From contig NC_064042.1 of assembly GCF_932526225.1 (NCBI RefSeq), positions 7,185,540 to 7,249,539 of the forward strand: 64,000 nucleotides of DNA. Reading direction: 5' to 3'. Origin of the DNA: Nematostella vectensis. Taxonomy: Eukaryota; Cnidaria; Anthozoa; Actiniaria; Edwardsiidae. Each line of letters begins with the position of its first letter. Within the stretch, counting starts at the first letter, position 1. Shown here piece by piece: positions 10,146 to 22,700 of this stretch. The notes beneath the pieces are model-generated. The model searched no databases. It saw only the letters and a list, made by a program, of their open reading frames with translations, and was not told the DNA's origin. The position numbers were made by a program, and so were the translations under genes.

Positions 10146-10819
10146 AACCGAATAAGGCCCACAATAAACAACAAAAAATGTAATAAACCGACATATGTAA
10201 TAAGTAGTTGCCCGCAAATGTAGTAAACCTACAATTAGCACTTTTTACGTTGTAGTGTTGTACAAACAAAGAAAGGGGAATTGGGCACTTATAAATAACA
10301 AATATAAATTGTGGGTAGACAGATATCCCCTCCTCCTGCCGCACGCCAAAACTGTGTGAGGGGGGGGGGGGACTGACTTTGACATGCCCAACACATTCAT
10401 TTATCTATTTTATAGGGGGGTTGGATTCCCCCCCCCCCCCAAAAAAAAAAAAAAAAAAAAAAAGATATTCCAGACTTTTAGGCTGGGCAATTGATCAGAA
10501 TACATGTTCAAAAAATAAGGCGCATCAAAATTTGAGGCCCTCCCCCAAATTTATGTTGCAACGCGTGCTACCGTACGATGTTTCCACCAGCGAGCTCGTT
10601 GGCTTTACTAAACGTAGAGACGTTCGAGGCTCTGGACCCGGGTACGGTAGCACGTGTTGCAATATAAAAGTTCCCAGGATTTCTAAAATTGTGCCCCATA
10701 CATTTATCTTTGTTTGGAAAGTAATAAAAAGGGGCCAGGCCCCCTTGCTTCACCCTTGGTTTCTCCTAATGAATAATTACAAAGCTGAGCAGGGGTCTGG
10801 TACCAAGAATTTCGGGTGT

Positions 10820-11462
10820 AACCTGGATTTTACGATCCTCAATTTTACGATGGCGTTCCTTTTCTTTTTCCCGGCGAAAATGCAGTGAAATGTATAAGAA
10901 ATTACCTCGATCTATAGATATAGGATACAACTATATTCTCGATTTTACGATACAAAATGTCCGTAAATAAAAGGCGAACGTAGACAACATTTTTTGACAT
11001 AAAAAAAGCGTCAAGGTAGAGATAAGTGCCTTTTCATTAATTTTCTCTACAGTTTTTGCCTCTGTTGTAGTTGATGATTGACCAGACCTCGCTACAACGA
11101 GATTTTCAACAGGGGCGGTAAGGGTTATTTTCGTGATCTGTGAACGGCCCTTTTTGTTTATCGTGAATCGTGAAAAGGACAAATTAAAAACCGTGACCCG
11201 TGATTGCTACCTTCGCCGTGATTCGTGAATAGCGAAATTGGATCAGCGTGAATCGTGATCTATGCTCTTTTTGTCGTCAGTTTATCGTGAAACGTGATTT
11301 TCGATTTTTGAAACTCGTGAAACGTGCTGGGACCCTCCATGCCGCCCCCGTTTTACAGCATTTTCCTTTATACCATAAGATCAAGGACCTGTTAGTTTGC
11401 AACGACACCTCGATTTTACATTACATTTTCTTTCTCCCGAGGCATATTGTAAAATCCAGGTT
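10820..11462. mobile_element. Possible TIR element (AACCTGGATTTTAC ends)
   Basis: The left end AACCTGGATTTTACGAT is the inverse of the right end ATTGTAAAATCCAGGTT. Short blocks next to both ends (CTCAATTTTACGA, CTCGATTTTAC) are also related. There is no coding capacity and no certain target duplication. Confidence 0.5.
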
Positions 11463-12587
11463 CCACTATAGTATGTGGTTACCGTAGAAATGACCTTACA
11501 GGTATTCCAAATAAGGAATTGTATACTTGTGAATCTGTTCGACAAAAACGACAATTTACTGCATTTTTTGTTGAGTTCCTGCCGGCAAAACAAAAAAAAA
11601 GGCAAGTTTTCCCAAAATAAGGTCTGGTTAACTTCGGTAAGCTTGAATTTTTGCATCGAAGTTCCTTATGTCATGTAAACCAACATATCAAAAAGTGTTT
11701 TTTTCTAAGGAATTCTTCTTCGAGGTATGAGACTTGAAGTTTCAAATGTTCAAAGTATAAATTCTCCTCGTTTTTAGGGAGAAGTCGGGCTCTGATCAGA
11801 AATTTAGCCAACTTTGCTCGCTAATATCTTATACAAGGAACTCCTTATATGCGGAAATTTAAGCTTAAATATTGTGAATTCAAATTTTTCATGCCATTTT
11901 TTGCTCTGTAGTTCCCGCCCAACACTGTCAAGCAAAAGCGCATTAGCATAGAATGTTATCTTTTATTAACTAAATACTTATTAATTTTCTTATAACTATG
12001 TAAAAAAAAGAGAAATGGAATACTTGAAAGTTCTCATGCCTTGATATATTGACTTAATGAGCGACAGAGGTAAATTATTTACTTTACGGGTCAACTAAAA
12101 ATATAAAACATTGTCTTTCTTATGATAAACAACAAACGAATGCATTCTTGGAAAGACGATTTGATCCCTTTCACATCTCGTGTTCCTTTTGTGAGACTGT
12201 GCACGTTGATATTTTTACGATCCTTTGTATCTGTCTTATTTAAATAAATCATAAAAAATATTTCTTGAAAGAAATTATGTAAACCCAAAAACAGTTGATA
12301 TGTGCAGCGAATGCAGACATCTTTACAAAAATAGTTTTACTATTTGTTTTTTATAAAGATTTTCAGAGTATTTATTTCTTGACACCAAAAGAGAAAAAAC
12401 AACACAAGAAAGAAATCGGAAATGTGTAAACTATTTATCTTGAATGTATGATGAAAAAAGAATATTATTTACATTTTGAAATGTATCTAAAATATATATG
12501 TTTTTTTTGCTGGCTTGCAGCAAATGCATGTAATTTGTTCTAAATATTTACAAAATCTATAGATTTGAATTATGGATAAATATTACC

Positions 12588-12631
12588 ACAAATGCAATGG
12601 TTTGTGCTATGGCACAAACCATTGCATTTGT
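12588..12631. other. Perfect 20-bp hairpin in the 3' UTR of the protease gene
   Basis: Arms ACAAATGCAATGGTTTGTGC and its exact reverse complement are separated by TATG. On the minus strand it starts 33 nt after the protease stop codon, so it would be transcribed in the 3' UTR. The four-base loop is too small for a normal microRNA precursor. A structural/processing element or a relic of a palindromic insertion is more likely. Confidence 0.8.
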
Positions 12632-12663
12632 CATGAAAACCATGCCTGGCCTTTCCAAAGGCC

Positions 12664-13710
12664 TTACGTACTGACTGTCTGCCGTATCCAGTCTTTAAAG
12701 TAAACCACGTCTGCATACACTCCGGCATATCCCGAGTCCGCGCACCCATTATAACTCCAACTTGTCACACCCATCAATACCCATCGTCCTTTGCTCTCGC
12801 AAACGAGAGGCCCTCCACTGTCCCCCTTACACGTGCCCTTAGGCGTCCCATAAATCCCCGCGCACCGCATACGCGCGGTGATCGGCTTGAGGTTCCTATA
12901 CTGTTCCTCGCAGGCGCGCTGATCGACCAGCGGTATTGACGCTTCCTGCAGGACGTTAGAGCCTGGGGATGACTCTCCGATCCGTCCCCACCCTGATACG
13001 TAACAAGGGGTCCCGGCAAGCAGCGCGGCCTGAGGCAGGCATACCTGGGAGACATAGGCGTTAAACGTGATTGGCTGGCGTAGCTTGAGCAGTGCGATAT
13101 CGTAGTCGAGATCATTGTAAGATGGATGGACCACGATTCCTTCTATTGGGATGTTCTGCTCAGAGCCGTCAAGCTGGTACAATTGGTGCTCGCCTGTTAA
13201 GTACACGTGTGTTAGTAAGATGATGATGATCTTGAGTATGTATAATGATGATGATGATGAATTTGAGTATTTGTGATGATGATTATGACAATGATAGCGA
13301 TGATGATGATAATGGTGATGATGATGGAGATGATGATGGTGGTGATGGTGCTGGTTGGGGAAGTGGTTGTGTTGGGTAATTGTGGGTGATGGTGGTGGTG
13401 ATGGTAATTGGCTGATGGTGATGATAGTGATTGTAACGAAATAATATGACAAGAATGCTTTACTCACCTAAAGTAACATTAAGATCACTAAATGCGTACA
13501 TGGTGTAGCGTGACGCTCCTGGAGGTTTCGTAGTCACGCAATGGGCAGCTGTCACGATCCACTGACTATTCACGATGGAGCCCCCGCAGATGTGTCCCAT
13601 TGTTTTGTAGCCGATTTGAACCTGCCATGGCCACGCGCCGTGCTCCGTCACCTTTCCACCCACGATCTGTTGAAGGCTCGAACCGACGATCGGCCGAATG
13701 CCACACGGAC
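12664..13710 (-). CDS. Serine protease catalytic domain (two exons)
   Basis: Exons 13468-13710 and 12664-13193 encode residues about 1770-2026. The PCGIRP cysteine linker is followed by IVGG, and the triad is [15 protein letters not shown] and GDSGGPLVC. Conserved YVSGWGR and the last disulfide (NGCADSG) are present. The residue before IVGG is Gln, not Arg/Lys. The S1 base (two residues before CKGDSGG) is Gly rather than Asp, and WS replaces WG after GVTSWS, so trypsin-like specificity is unlikely. The stop TAA is at 12664. The 274-bp intron is a GAT/ATC microsatellite. Confidence 0.92.
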
Positions 13711-16700
13711 CTAAACGAAGCAGTTGAGTGAGGTATGATTGGATAAAGATAGCAGCCGACGATCGGCCGCAACGTCGCGCGGTGCTAAATCATGCATTTA
13801 GGTGAGTATGATCGGATAAAGGTCGTCCGAAAGCCGCATGGACCTAAACAAAACAGCTTAGTTTGACTAGAGGAGTCGGCAAATGTACGGAAAAGAGAGT
13901 TGAACCTCTGTGATTAAAGGACAAGTGTTACTGCAAAGTAGAAAAAAGAATGCTTGGAGAAAAACAGTTGTGCAAGCAAGCAAAGTACTTCATACACCAC
14001 ACTTACCGGTGAGCTTAAGGGCAAGGAAGGCGGGTAGTAACACACTTTATACACCACACTTACCGGTAAGCTTAGAGTAAGGAAGGAGGGTAGCAATACA
14101 CTTTATAAATCACACTTACCGCTAAGCTTAAGGGTAAGGAAGGCGGATAGCAATACACTTTATACACCACACTTACCGGTGAGCTTAAGGGTAAGGATGG
14201 CGGGTATCAATACACTTTATACACCACACTTACCGGTGAGCTTAAGGGTAAGGATGGCGGGTATCAATACACTTTAGACACCACACTAACCGGCTCCGTT
14301 AAGAGTAAGGAAGGCGGATAGCAAAGTACTTTATACACCACACTTACCGGCGAGCTCAAGAGTAAGATAGGCGGGTGCGCCTTTGCCTTGGTTGTTTTCC
14401 GCCACGCATTTGTAGGTGCCGTTATCAGCCGCGCTAAAAGTAGAGATGTTATACACGCCGTCAAGAACACTAACAAGATACGCGTCATTCCTGAAGATCT
14501 TGTATTGCGTGACGGGCGGGTTGGCGTCCGCGGTACAGGTCAGCGTCACCGACTCATTGATGAACACAGTGTTCTGGATAGCGCTCGATGTCAGTTTTGT
14601 ATCGTAAGGAATATCTGATAAAACAAGAGATGAATGTTGTCAGCTTTGCATCGTAAGGAATAACTGATAATAATGATAATAATAGAAAGAGATGAAAGTA
14701 ATCAGCTTTTTATCTTAAAGAATATCTAACAATAATCATAATAATAATCACTTTATTAGAAATATATAATAAAAATCTCTTTATTAGTAATATTTTATTA
14801 GTAATTAAGAGATGCATGTTCTTTATATAGTAAGGAATATCTTACAATAACAAATACATTAAAGTTCTGAGCTTCTTTATTTACTTTTTGTTTAATCATA
14901 TACGAAACTTAGCATCTATAAAACCACCGTTTCGAAAAATAAAACGCTAATGAAGCGAGCTTGCTGTAAATAACCCTGAAAATTACCAGCATTTACCTAT
15001 GAATACGAAGAATGTTTTATGGTCTTACAAACCATGGTGGTCTAATTTGCGTAATATTGGAAGAAGATAATCTATTATTGCCTTTCAATAAAACTCTTTA
15101 AATGAAACCCGAAAGACCTCAAACAATAGGGGCTTTTCTGGGTGGCAAATTCAAAGCAAAATAATAAAACAAAAAAATCGGAAATGACTGCGCCCGTCAC
15201 ACCAGAGAACGACGAAAAAAATAAAATCTTTAAATAAAACAAAACCCCTGAGAACTAAGAATTATGTCTTTTTTCGTAAGCGCCTAAATACGTTGCTTTT
15301 TGTTGCTGTTATTTTGCCGCTAAAAGCCTAAGCGCACTAGTTTGCCACTCAGACAGTCACATGGTCTCTTAGCGCAAGTCTACTATTGTACGTCTTTTGG
15401 GTGAAGTGAATAAGCCTTATACCTGAGTAAGTATGGTAACAACTCGTTGCTTGATTTTCTCGCCTAATTCCTGGTTTTCCATGGTCCTATCGCGCAAATT
15501 CGAATACTCACATTTAACGTCAACATATGCTGTGGCTGACTCCATGCGGGCGATGCCATTTCTCGCCTGACACTCGTACATCCCCCTATCCCTTCGCGTG
15601 ACACCTCTCAAAACCAGACTCTTGCCCTCCGGTAGCGTGACATTGGCGTCATTCAGCTTGACCCACGTGATACTCGCCGGAAGAGGCATCACGTGAAAGA
15701 CAGACGTTGCGTTACAGAAGAGCGTGACATCAGAATTTTCGGCAGCGGTTACGTTACGTGGCGCATGCGTGATAGACAGGGTTCCTAAACAAGACAGCAG
15801 AATTAAAAAATAATAAGCTCTTTTATCACTCAATGTCTTCATAAAGAATACTTTGCTTATTGTGTGGATACTAGAGACTTGGAGAAGATACCTAGTCATC
15901 CTTTATCTTCTCCCTTGTTCTTCTGGAGACAAACTCCTGAGATTATAGTCAAAGTACTTTGCGGCATCGTTATTTTTAAACTAGCTCAGGTAGAAAATGA
16001 ATGAATTAAACCTACCAAATACGCGTAATGTGACGTTAGCGGTGGTACCATTTCCCACGGCATTTTCAGGCACGCACTGGTACACTCCCTGGTCGTCTTC
16101 CTTAGCCTTGTCGATGACGTAAACACCAGATTGTGAAGAAGATACAGGGAACCCGTTACGGTACAATAAGTAGCGATGTACGGGTGGATATGCGTCTGCG
16201 GTACAGGTCAGCGCCACGCGGTCGTTACCTACGGCAACGTCATTTGTGCGATCCGTTTTAAGGATGGTTCCATCAGGTTTGTCTAGAAAAAAAACATATA
16301 GGTATTTACAGGAATTAAAAGCTCTCTAAATTTAAACATTTATCGACGTTTGGATGGAATGCTTTTCTAAAAAAGAGTACATACTGTACTTACATTTGAT
16401 TTCGATATAAAACAGTGCCTCCACAGGGTTTCCGACTCCATTCGAGGCCTTGCATCTGTAAGAGCCCCTGTTCTGTTTCGTCACCGGCAGAGTGAAAACT
16501 GGGCCGTTATCCACGTGATTAGGTGCACCCTCCCTCCACCAGGTTATTGTCGGGATTGGGAACCCTGTGGCGTTACAGAACAGCTGGATGCTCCGCACGG
16601 GATCCTCTACCATTGATACATTATGAGGGGGAGTGTCAATGAGCGGGAAACCTGTTGCGAGATAACGAATACGATAGAGACGTCAACTCTCCCTACTTAT

Positions 16701-19700
16701 GATAATGCGACTAATATCCTGGTCCCGAAGGGGGAACTCTGAATTCCGTTTTCCGTTTCGTTTTTCGGTTTCCAATCCAACCTTTCCTGTGTCCATACCA
16801 TTTTCAGCTTGTTTACCCAAAATCCCGTTTCCGTTAATAAAGCCTATAACACCTATTTTCCCCTCTAAAAATGAGGGAATATCCAGTTCCCCCTTTTCAA
16901 TCCCAATTTTACCCAAGGTTTATATCAAACACTTATATTTGGACGACACGACTTGCTTGTGGACGAGCTTGGTGTGGATAAACCGGCTTGTGGACGAAAT
17001 GACATTAAACCTTGATATCGACTTCAAAGTGTTCCTATATCGGTATACTCACGCCTGACGATATTAACAGTAGCGTTTCTCGTGTCCACGAATCCTTTTC
17101 CGTTACTAGCGTGACACGTGTACACGCCTTCATCCGTCCGAGAGCTCCTAGGAACCACAAGCATTCCCTGTATCGGAAGTGCACGGTCACTTCCGACTTT
17201 CCTGATGGTCGTCACGGGTTTAGGGTTTCCGGTGGCGTTACAAAATAAAGTGAAAGGGTCTGTTTCGTTGATGTTCAGCAGAGAAGGAGAAAAGACGTGG
17301 ATTTGTGGCCTCGCTAGGGAATAAAAATATAAAAAGCACTGTAAGACTTAAGAATATGGACTACATACACTCCCCGACTCACTCACTCCCATTACACGCT
17401 CAGCGTGTTTGCTGCACTGTCCGTGCCGTATTCACTCACAATACACGCTCAGCGTGTTTGCTGCACTGTCCGTGCCGTATTCACTCACCATACACGCTAG
17501 CGTGTTTGCTGCACTGTCCGTGCCGTATTCACTCACCATACACGCTCAGCGTGTTTGCTGCACTGTCCGTGCCGTATTCACTCACCATACACGCTCAGAG
17601 TGTTTGCTGCACTGTCCGTGCCGTATTCACTCACCATACACGCCCAGCGTGTTTGCTGCACTGTCCGTGCCGTATTCACTCACCATACACGCGCAGCGTG
17701 TTTGCTGAACTGTCCGTGCCGTATTCACTCACCATACACGCTCAGCGTGTTTGCGGCACTGCCCGTGCCGTATTCACTCACCATACACGCTCAGCGTGTT
17801 TGCTGCAATGTCCGTGCCGTATTCACTCACCATACACGCTCAGCGTGTTTGCTGCACTGTCCGTGCCGTATTCACTCACCATACACGCTTAGCGTGTTTT
17901 TTGCACTGTCCGTGCCGTATTAACTCACCATACACGCTCAGCGTGTTTTCCTGCACTGTCCTTGCCGTATTCACTCACCATACACGCTCAGCGTGTTTTC
18001 TGCACTGTCTGCGCCGTATTCGTTTGAGCAGTTGCAAGTGTAAACTCCTTGCTTGGACGAGTCGAAGGCAACCACAGCAACCCCGCCGACCGAGCTGATG
18101 CTAGCGCCTTGGAAGTATATGTTGCAGGCAGCCTGAGGATAGGCACGTGATGTGCACGTGATGGCCACCGTTTCGCCAAGTTTGGCAGTGTTGTGTGACA
18201 CGTTGAATGTAAGTGCCGTGTTGACAGGCTCATCTGTAGATAATTACATATGAGTTATGTGGTGAGTCATTAACAGCACGTTCACTGTACATGCTATCAT
18301 ATGTAGCTTTACGTTATGTATTATACGTTATTATGCGTACTGCACGTTGGTATGTACACTGCTGCTTTGGTGTGTGCACGTCACGCTGGTATATTTACTG
18401 CACCTTGATATATGTATTGCACGTTTTTATATATACTGCACGTTGATACATGTACTGCACGTTGGTATATGTTCTGCACGTTGGTATATGTACTGCACGT
18501 TGGTATATGTACTGCACATTGATACATGTACTGCACGTTGGTATATGTATTGCATGTTTGGTATATGTACTGCACATTGATACATGTACTGCACGTTGGT
18601 ATATGTTCTGCACGTTGGTATATGAACTGCACGTTGATACATGTACTGCAAATTGGTATATGTACTGCACGTTGGTATATGTATTGCATGTTTGGTATAT
18701 GTACTGCACCTTGGTATATGTACTGCACGTTGGTATATGTACTGCACGTTGGTATATGTACTGCACGTTGGTAAATGTATTGCACGTTTGGTATATGTAC
18801 TGCACGTTGGTATATGTATTGCACGTTGGTATATGTACTGCACGTTGATACATGTACTGCACGTTGGTATATGTTCTGCACGTTGGTATATGTACTGCAC
18901 GTTGGTATATGTACTGCACATTGATACATGTACTGCACGTTGGTATATGTATTGCATGTTTGGTATATGTACTGCACATTGATACATGTACAGCACGTTG
19001 GTATATGTTCTGCACGTTGGTATATGAACTGCACGTTGATACATGTACTGCAAATTGGTATATGTACTGCACGTTGGTATATGTATTGCATGTTTGGTAT
19101 ATGTACTGCACCTTGGTATATGTACTGCACGTTGGTAAATGTATTGCACGTTTGGTATATGTACTGCACGTTGGTATATGTATTGCACGTTGGTATATGT
19201 ACTGCACGTTGATACATGTACTGCACGTTGGTATATGTTCCGCACGTTGGTATATGTTCTGCACGTTGGTATATGTACTGCACGTTGATATATGTACTGC
19301 AAGTTGGTATATGTACTGCACGTTGGTATATGTATTGCATGTTTGGTATATGTACTGCACGTTGGTATATGTACTGCACGTTGGTAAATGTATTGCACGT
19401 TTGGTATATGTACTGCACGTTGGTATATCTACTGCACGTTGGAATATGTATTGCACGTTGGTATATGTATGGCACGTTGTTATATGTACTGCACGTTGGT
19501 ATATGTTCTGCACGTTGTATGTGAACTGCACGCTGGTATGTGAACTGAATAATAGTAGTATGTGGGCTTGCATTGGTAGTACTTACGTCGCACAACTACT
19601 GCCGTCATCTTGCTGTCATTCCCGTGCATGTTGTTTGCAACACACAGGTATACCGCAGTGTGCTTAGGCTCTGCACCAATCACAGCATACGTAGCATTGC

Positions 19701-22700
19701 CTCGACCTGATGCGAGGATCACAGAGCCATTCAGGAGACTGACAGTTGGTGATGGGAGCCCTGTGGCCTCGCATGAGATGGTAAAGTTTGCTTGCTTTTC
19801 AGGCATTTGGGGTTTAGTAAGGCTGGTGATCCTACTTGGGACTAAAACAAAATCCACCATTAGTTAGTAGGACAGTCGGTTGGTCGATCCTTTTTGTCAG
19901 TCGGTCCGTTTGTCAGTCGGTCTTTTCGTCAGTCGGTCTTTTCGTCAATTAGTCAGTCTGTCTGTTCGTCAGTCGGTATTTTCGTCAATTCGTCAGTCGG
20001 TCTGTTCGTCAGTCGGTCTGTTCGTCAATTCGTCAGTCGGTCTGTTCGTCATCCGGTCTGTTCGTCAATTCGTCAGTCGGTCTGTTCGTCAGTCGGTCTT
20101 TTCGTCAATTCGTCAGTCGGTCTGTTCGTCAATTAGTCAGTCTGTTCGTCAGTCGGTCTTTTCGTCAATTCGTCAGTCGGTCTTTTCGTCAATTCGTCAG
20201 TCGGTCTGTTCGTCAATCGGTCGGTCCCTTGGTGCACTTACTTGCGCTCTCGGCGGTCCTGTTGCACGTGTATGTATGGAATGACACGTCGTCAATCGCG
20301 ATATCTCCTTTGTCTGTGCCGCCATGAACAGCTTCAATGATGACCTGAATACACCAGGAATGTCACGAGAATAAGCCGGGAATATGTTCGAAGCACGAGA
20401 CGAACTGAGTACGACATCAGGACATGGGTTGAGTACAGCACTACATAAGCCGCCGATCGCATCACGATACCAACCGAGCACATCACAATACCAATCGATC
20501 ACATTACGAAGTAAACTTGAGTACCTCAGGATATGAAATGGTACATCACTACGCAAGCCGAGCACATCACGACACCAACCGAGCACATCACGATACCAAT
20601 CGAGCATATCACGATACCAACCGAGCAATCACGAATTAAATGTCAGAGCATAATATTAGGACAGATATGGCGAACACATCTCGAACCGAAATCTTACTTC
20701 AAATATACCAAAGATGTCCAGCGCTACGGTCGCCTTTTGCCACTTGTTGCCTTGGCTACCACTGAGTTCCCACAGCACTTTGCCGCCTCCTCTGACTCTT
20801 AAAGAACCGACCCCGCTACCGTACATGTGGTAGTAGAACTGCATACAGGACGCGTTACTGTCCAGCAGAGGGCTTACTAGACGAGCTGACTCGTTAAGCT
20901 TGTTTGACGAGGACTCCACGTACATGTAAAAGCCTGTGATAAAATCCCGTTAACTACTGCCTCTTAATAGCCATTCCATTGAAGTATTATCATTAAGTGT
21001 TACTATGGTTACCATTGCTGTTGGTGTGGTCAGCGGTAGGTCCCGTGTCCGCGGAGGGCGTTGGGCCATACTTCCTCACCCAGTCAAACTGATCGCCGTC
21101 GAAAGTGTTTTGCCAGTGGCACATGCCTTTGGTGAAGTCACAACCGCCGTCTGCAATGTTGTCGCAATTAGATCTATTTTCAGGTGAATTTACAGGACAA
21201 ACAGCTTTATAACTAGTTGAGTATGGTCAGGAGCAAATAAGTAGTCAAAGTACCAAAAAGAGAACAATGCTTTTTGGCTGAGACTGCGCATGCAATTGAG
21301 CTAAGCCAGAACGTCAACACAAAGGTTGAATCTGATTGGCTAATCCGCGCGTCTAAAAATAGCCTGATCCTAGGAAACGCCGTGACACCTATATAATATC
21401 AAAATATGGGGAAGTTGATTGCCCCTACTTATGAGCCTCTGGTATGGTGAACTAAGGCAAGTAAGGAGGAAGGCGTACCTTGAGGTCTGAGGGGTTTCCT
21501 CACACACACTACACCGGCGGCCTCATTAGGCGCGCAGTCATGCTTGCCCCAACCGTCACTTGCGCAGTCCCAGATATCACTCTCGTTGCCATGACAACCC
21601 ACTTCATCGAGACCCATCGGTAATGAGCCCGCACCATAATGTCCAGCGGTAACAGCCTTCACGGCACCGGGTAGACCGAGCATGTGACATATGACGTCAG
21701 CATCCGGGATACCCCAGTTATCATCGCAGACGGTTCCCCATTGGTTGCCATAAAGAAGTTCCACGCGCCCCTCTGTTGGCGTGCTGCCATTGGTCAGCCG
21801 AACAATGGGGGCTGAGCAGACGCAAAACAGGGATAAGTATTGGACAAAGGAATGGGCCGATGTGCATTTCAAATCAACACATTACTCCCTTTCCTTATTA
21901 ACAATAAGACATTTTGTCGTCCTCGCGAAATATCAATCAAAGATCATCCTAACCATTAGCTGAATTAATTGAATTTGGTAAAGTTTACAACTATGCATTT
22001 AGATGATTATTTCGGGATAACACAATTTGTCTTAAGCGAATGGAAAATGCCGAATTGCAGTTCTACGAAAGGTGCTTCTAATTATTCATACAAATAGAAG
22101 TGATTAATAAACTTCAGCAATACTACAGCCATGCATTGATTGTCTTTAATTAATTGCCGTATGATTTTTCCTTATTCTCCTGTATTCGGTAGAAATATAA
22201 CGAGACCCAAAGTACAGTTCGGTCTTAGAACAGCTGATTTCTGTACTCACGTGGTTTCTCCTTGGGATCATTGCCGCATCGTACACCAACATCATGCTCG
22301 TGCTTGCAGTCATGGACTCCAAAAGGATTATGACGACACTGCGTCAAGCTTGTCTCGTTACCACGGCAACGCACATTGTCCAACCAAATGTCTCCAGACC
22401 CAGGATGCACCAGACCCCAGTTCCCGCTGTAGTAGACATACTTGTATCCCAGCATGCGACACGTGACGAGCCCCGCCATGTTGTCCCAGTCATCCTGGCA
22501 TATCGTGCCCCAGAACCTTGTATGAAACACCTCCACACGGCCTTCGGCGGGACTGTTACCGTCACTCAACCGCACCTCTATATCTACAAGATGTACACAG
22601 ATCTGATGAACATATAGCATAGGGGACATCTATGAAACACCTCCACACGGCCTTCGGCGGGACTGTTAACGTCACTCAACCGCACCTCTATATCTACAAG

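Larger units (their letters stand above)
9601..12587. other. Intergenic region between the receptor promoter and the protease gene 3' end
   Basis: I find no supported gene. It holds a G-tract segment near 9735-9880, a foldback element (9984-10145), C10/A20 homopolymers at 10429-10463, a possible TIR element (10820-11462) with internal GTGAATCGTGA motifs, and AT-rich DNA to 12587. A minus-strand AATAAA (TTTATT at 12371-12376) is a possible polyadenylation signal for the protease gene, about 290 nt after its stop. Confidence 0.6.

Noticed and set aside
13194-13467. N-terminal extension of the protease ORF (His/Ser-rich)
   Set aside because: It reads through a GAT-rich intron. Proper splicing joins [12 protein letters not shown] across phase-1 sites.
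17305-18098. Plus-strand open frames of 99-195 codons rich in CRIHSPYT
   Set aside because: These are readings of the 49-bp splice-donor minisatellite on the antisense strand.
18381-19667. Very long open frames (up to 404 codons) on both strands
   Set aside because: They are made of the 19-bp minisatellite, which lacks stops in several frames and lies in an intron between two Ig exons with matching phases.
19880-20284. Plus-strand Ser/Val/Arg-rich open frame of 134 codons
   Set aside because: It is an intronic minisatellite between the MAM and Ig1 exons, antisense to the gene.
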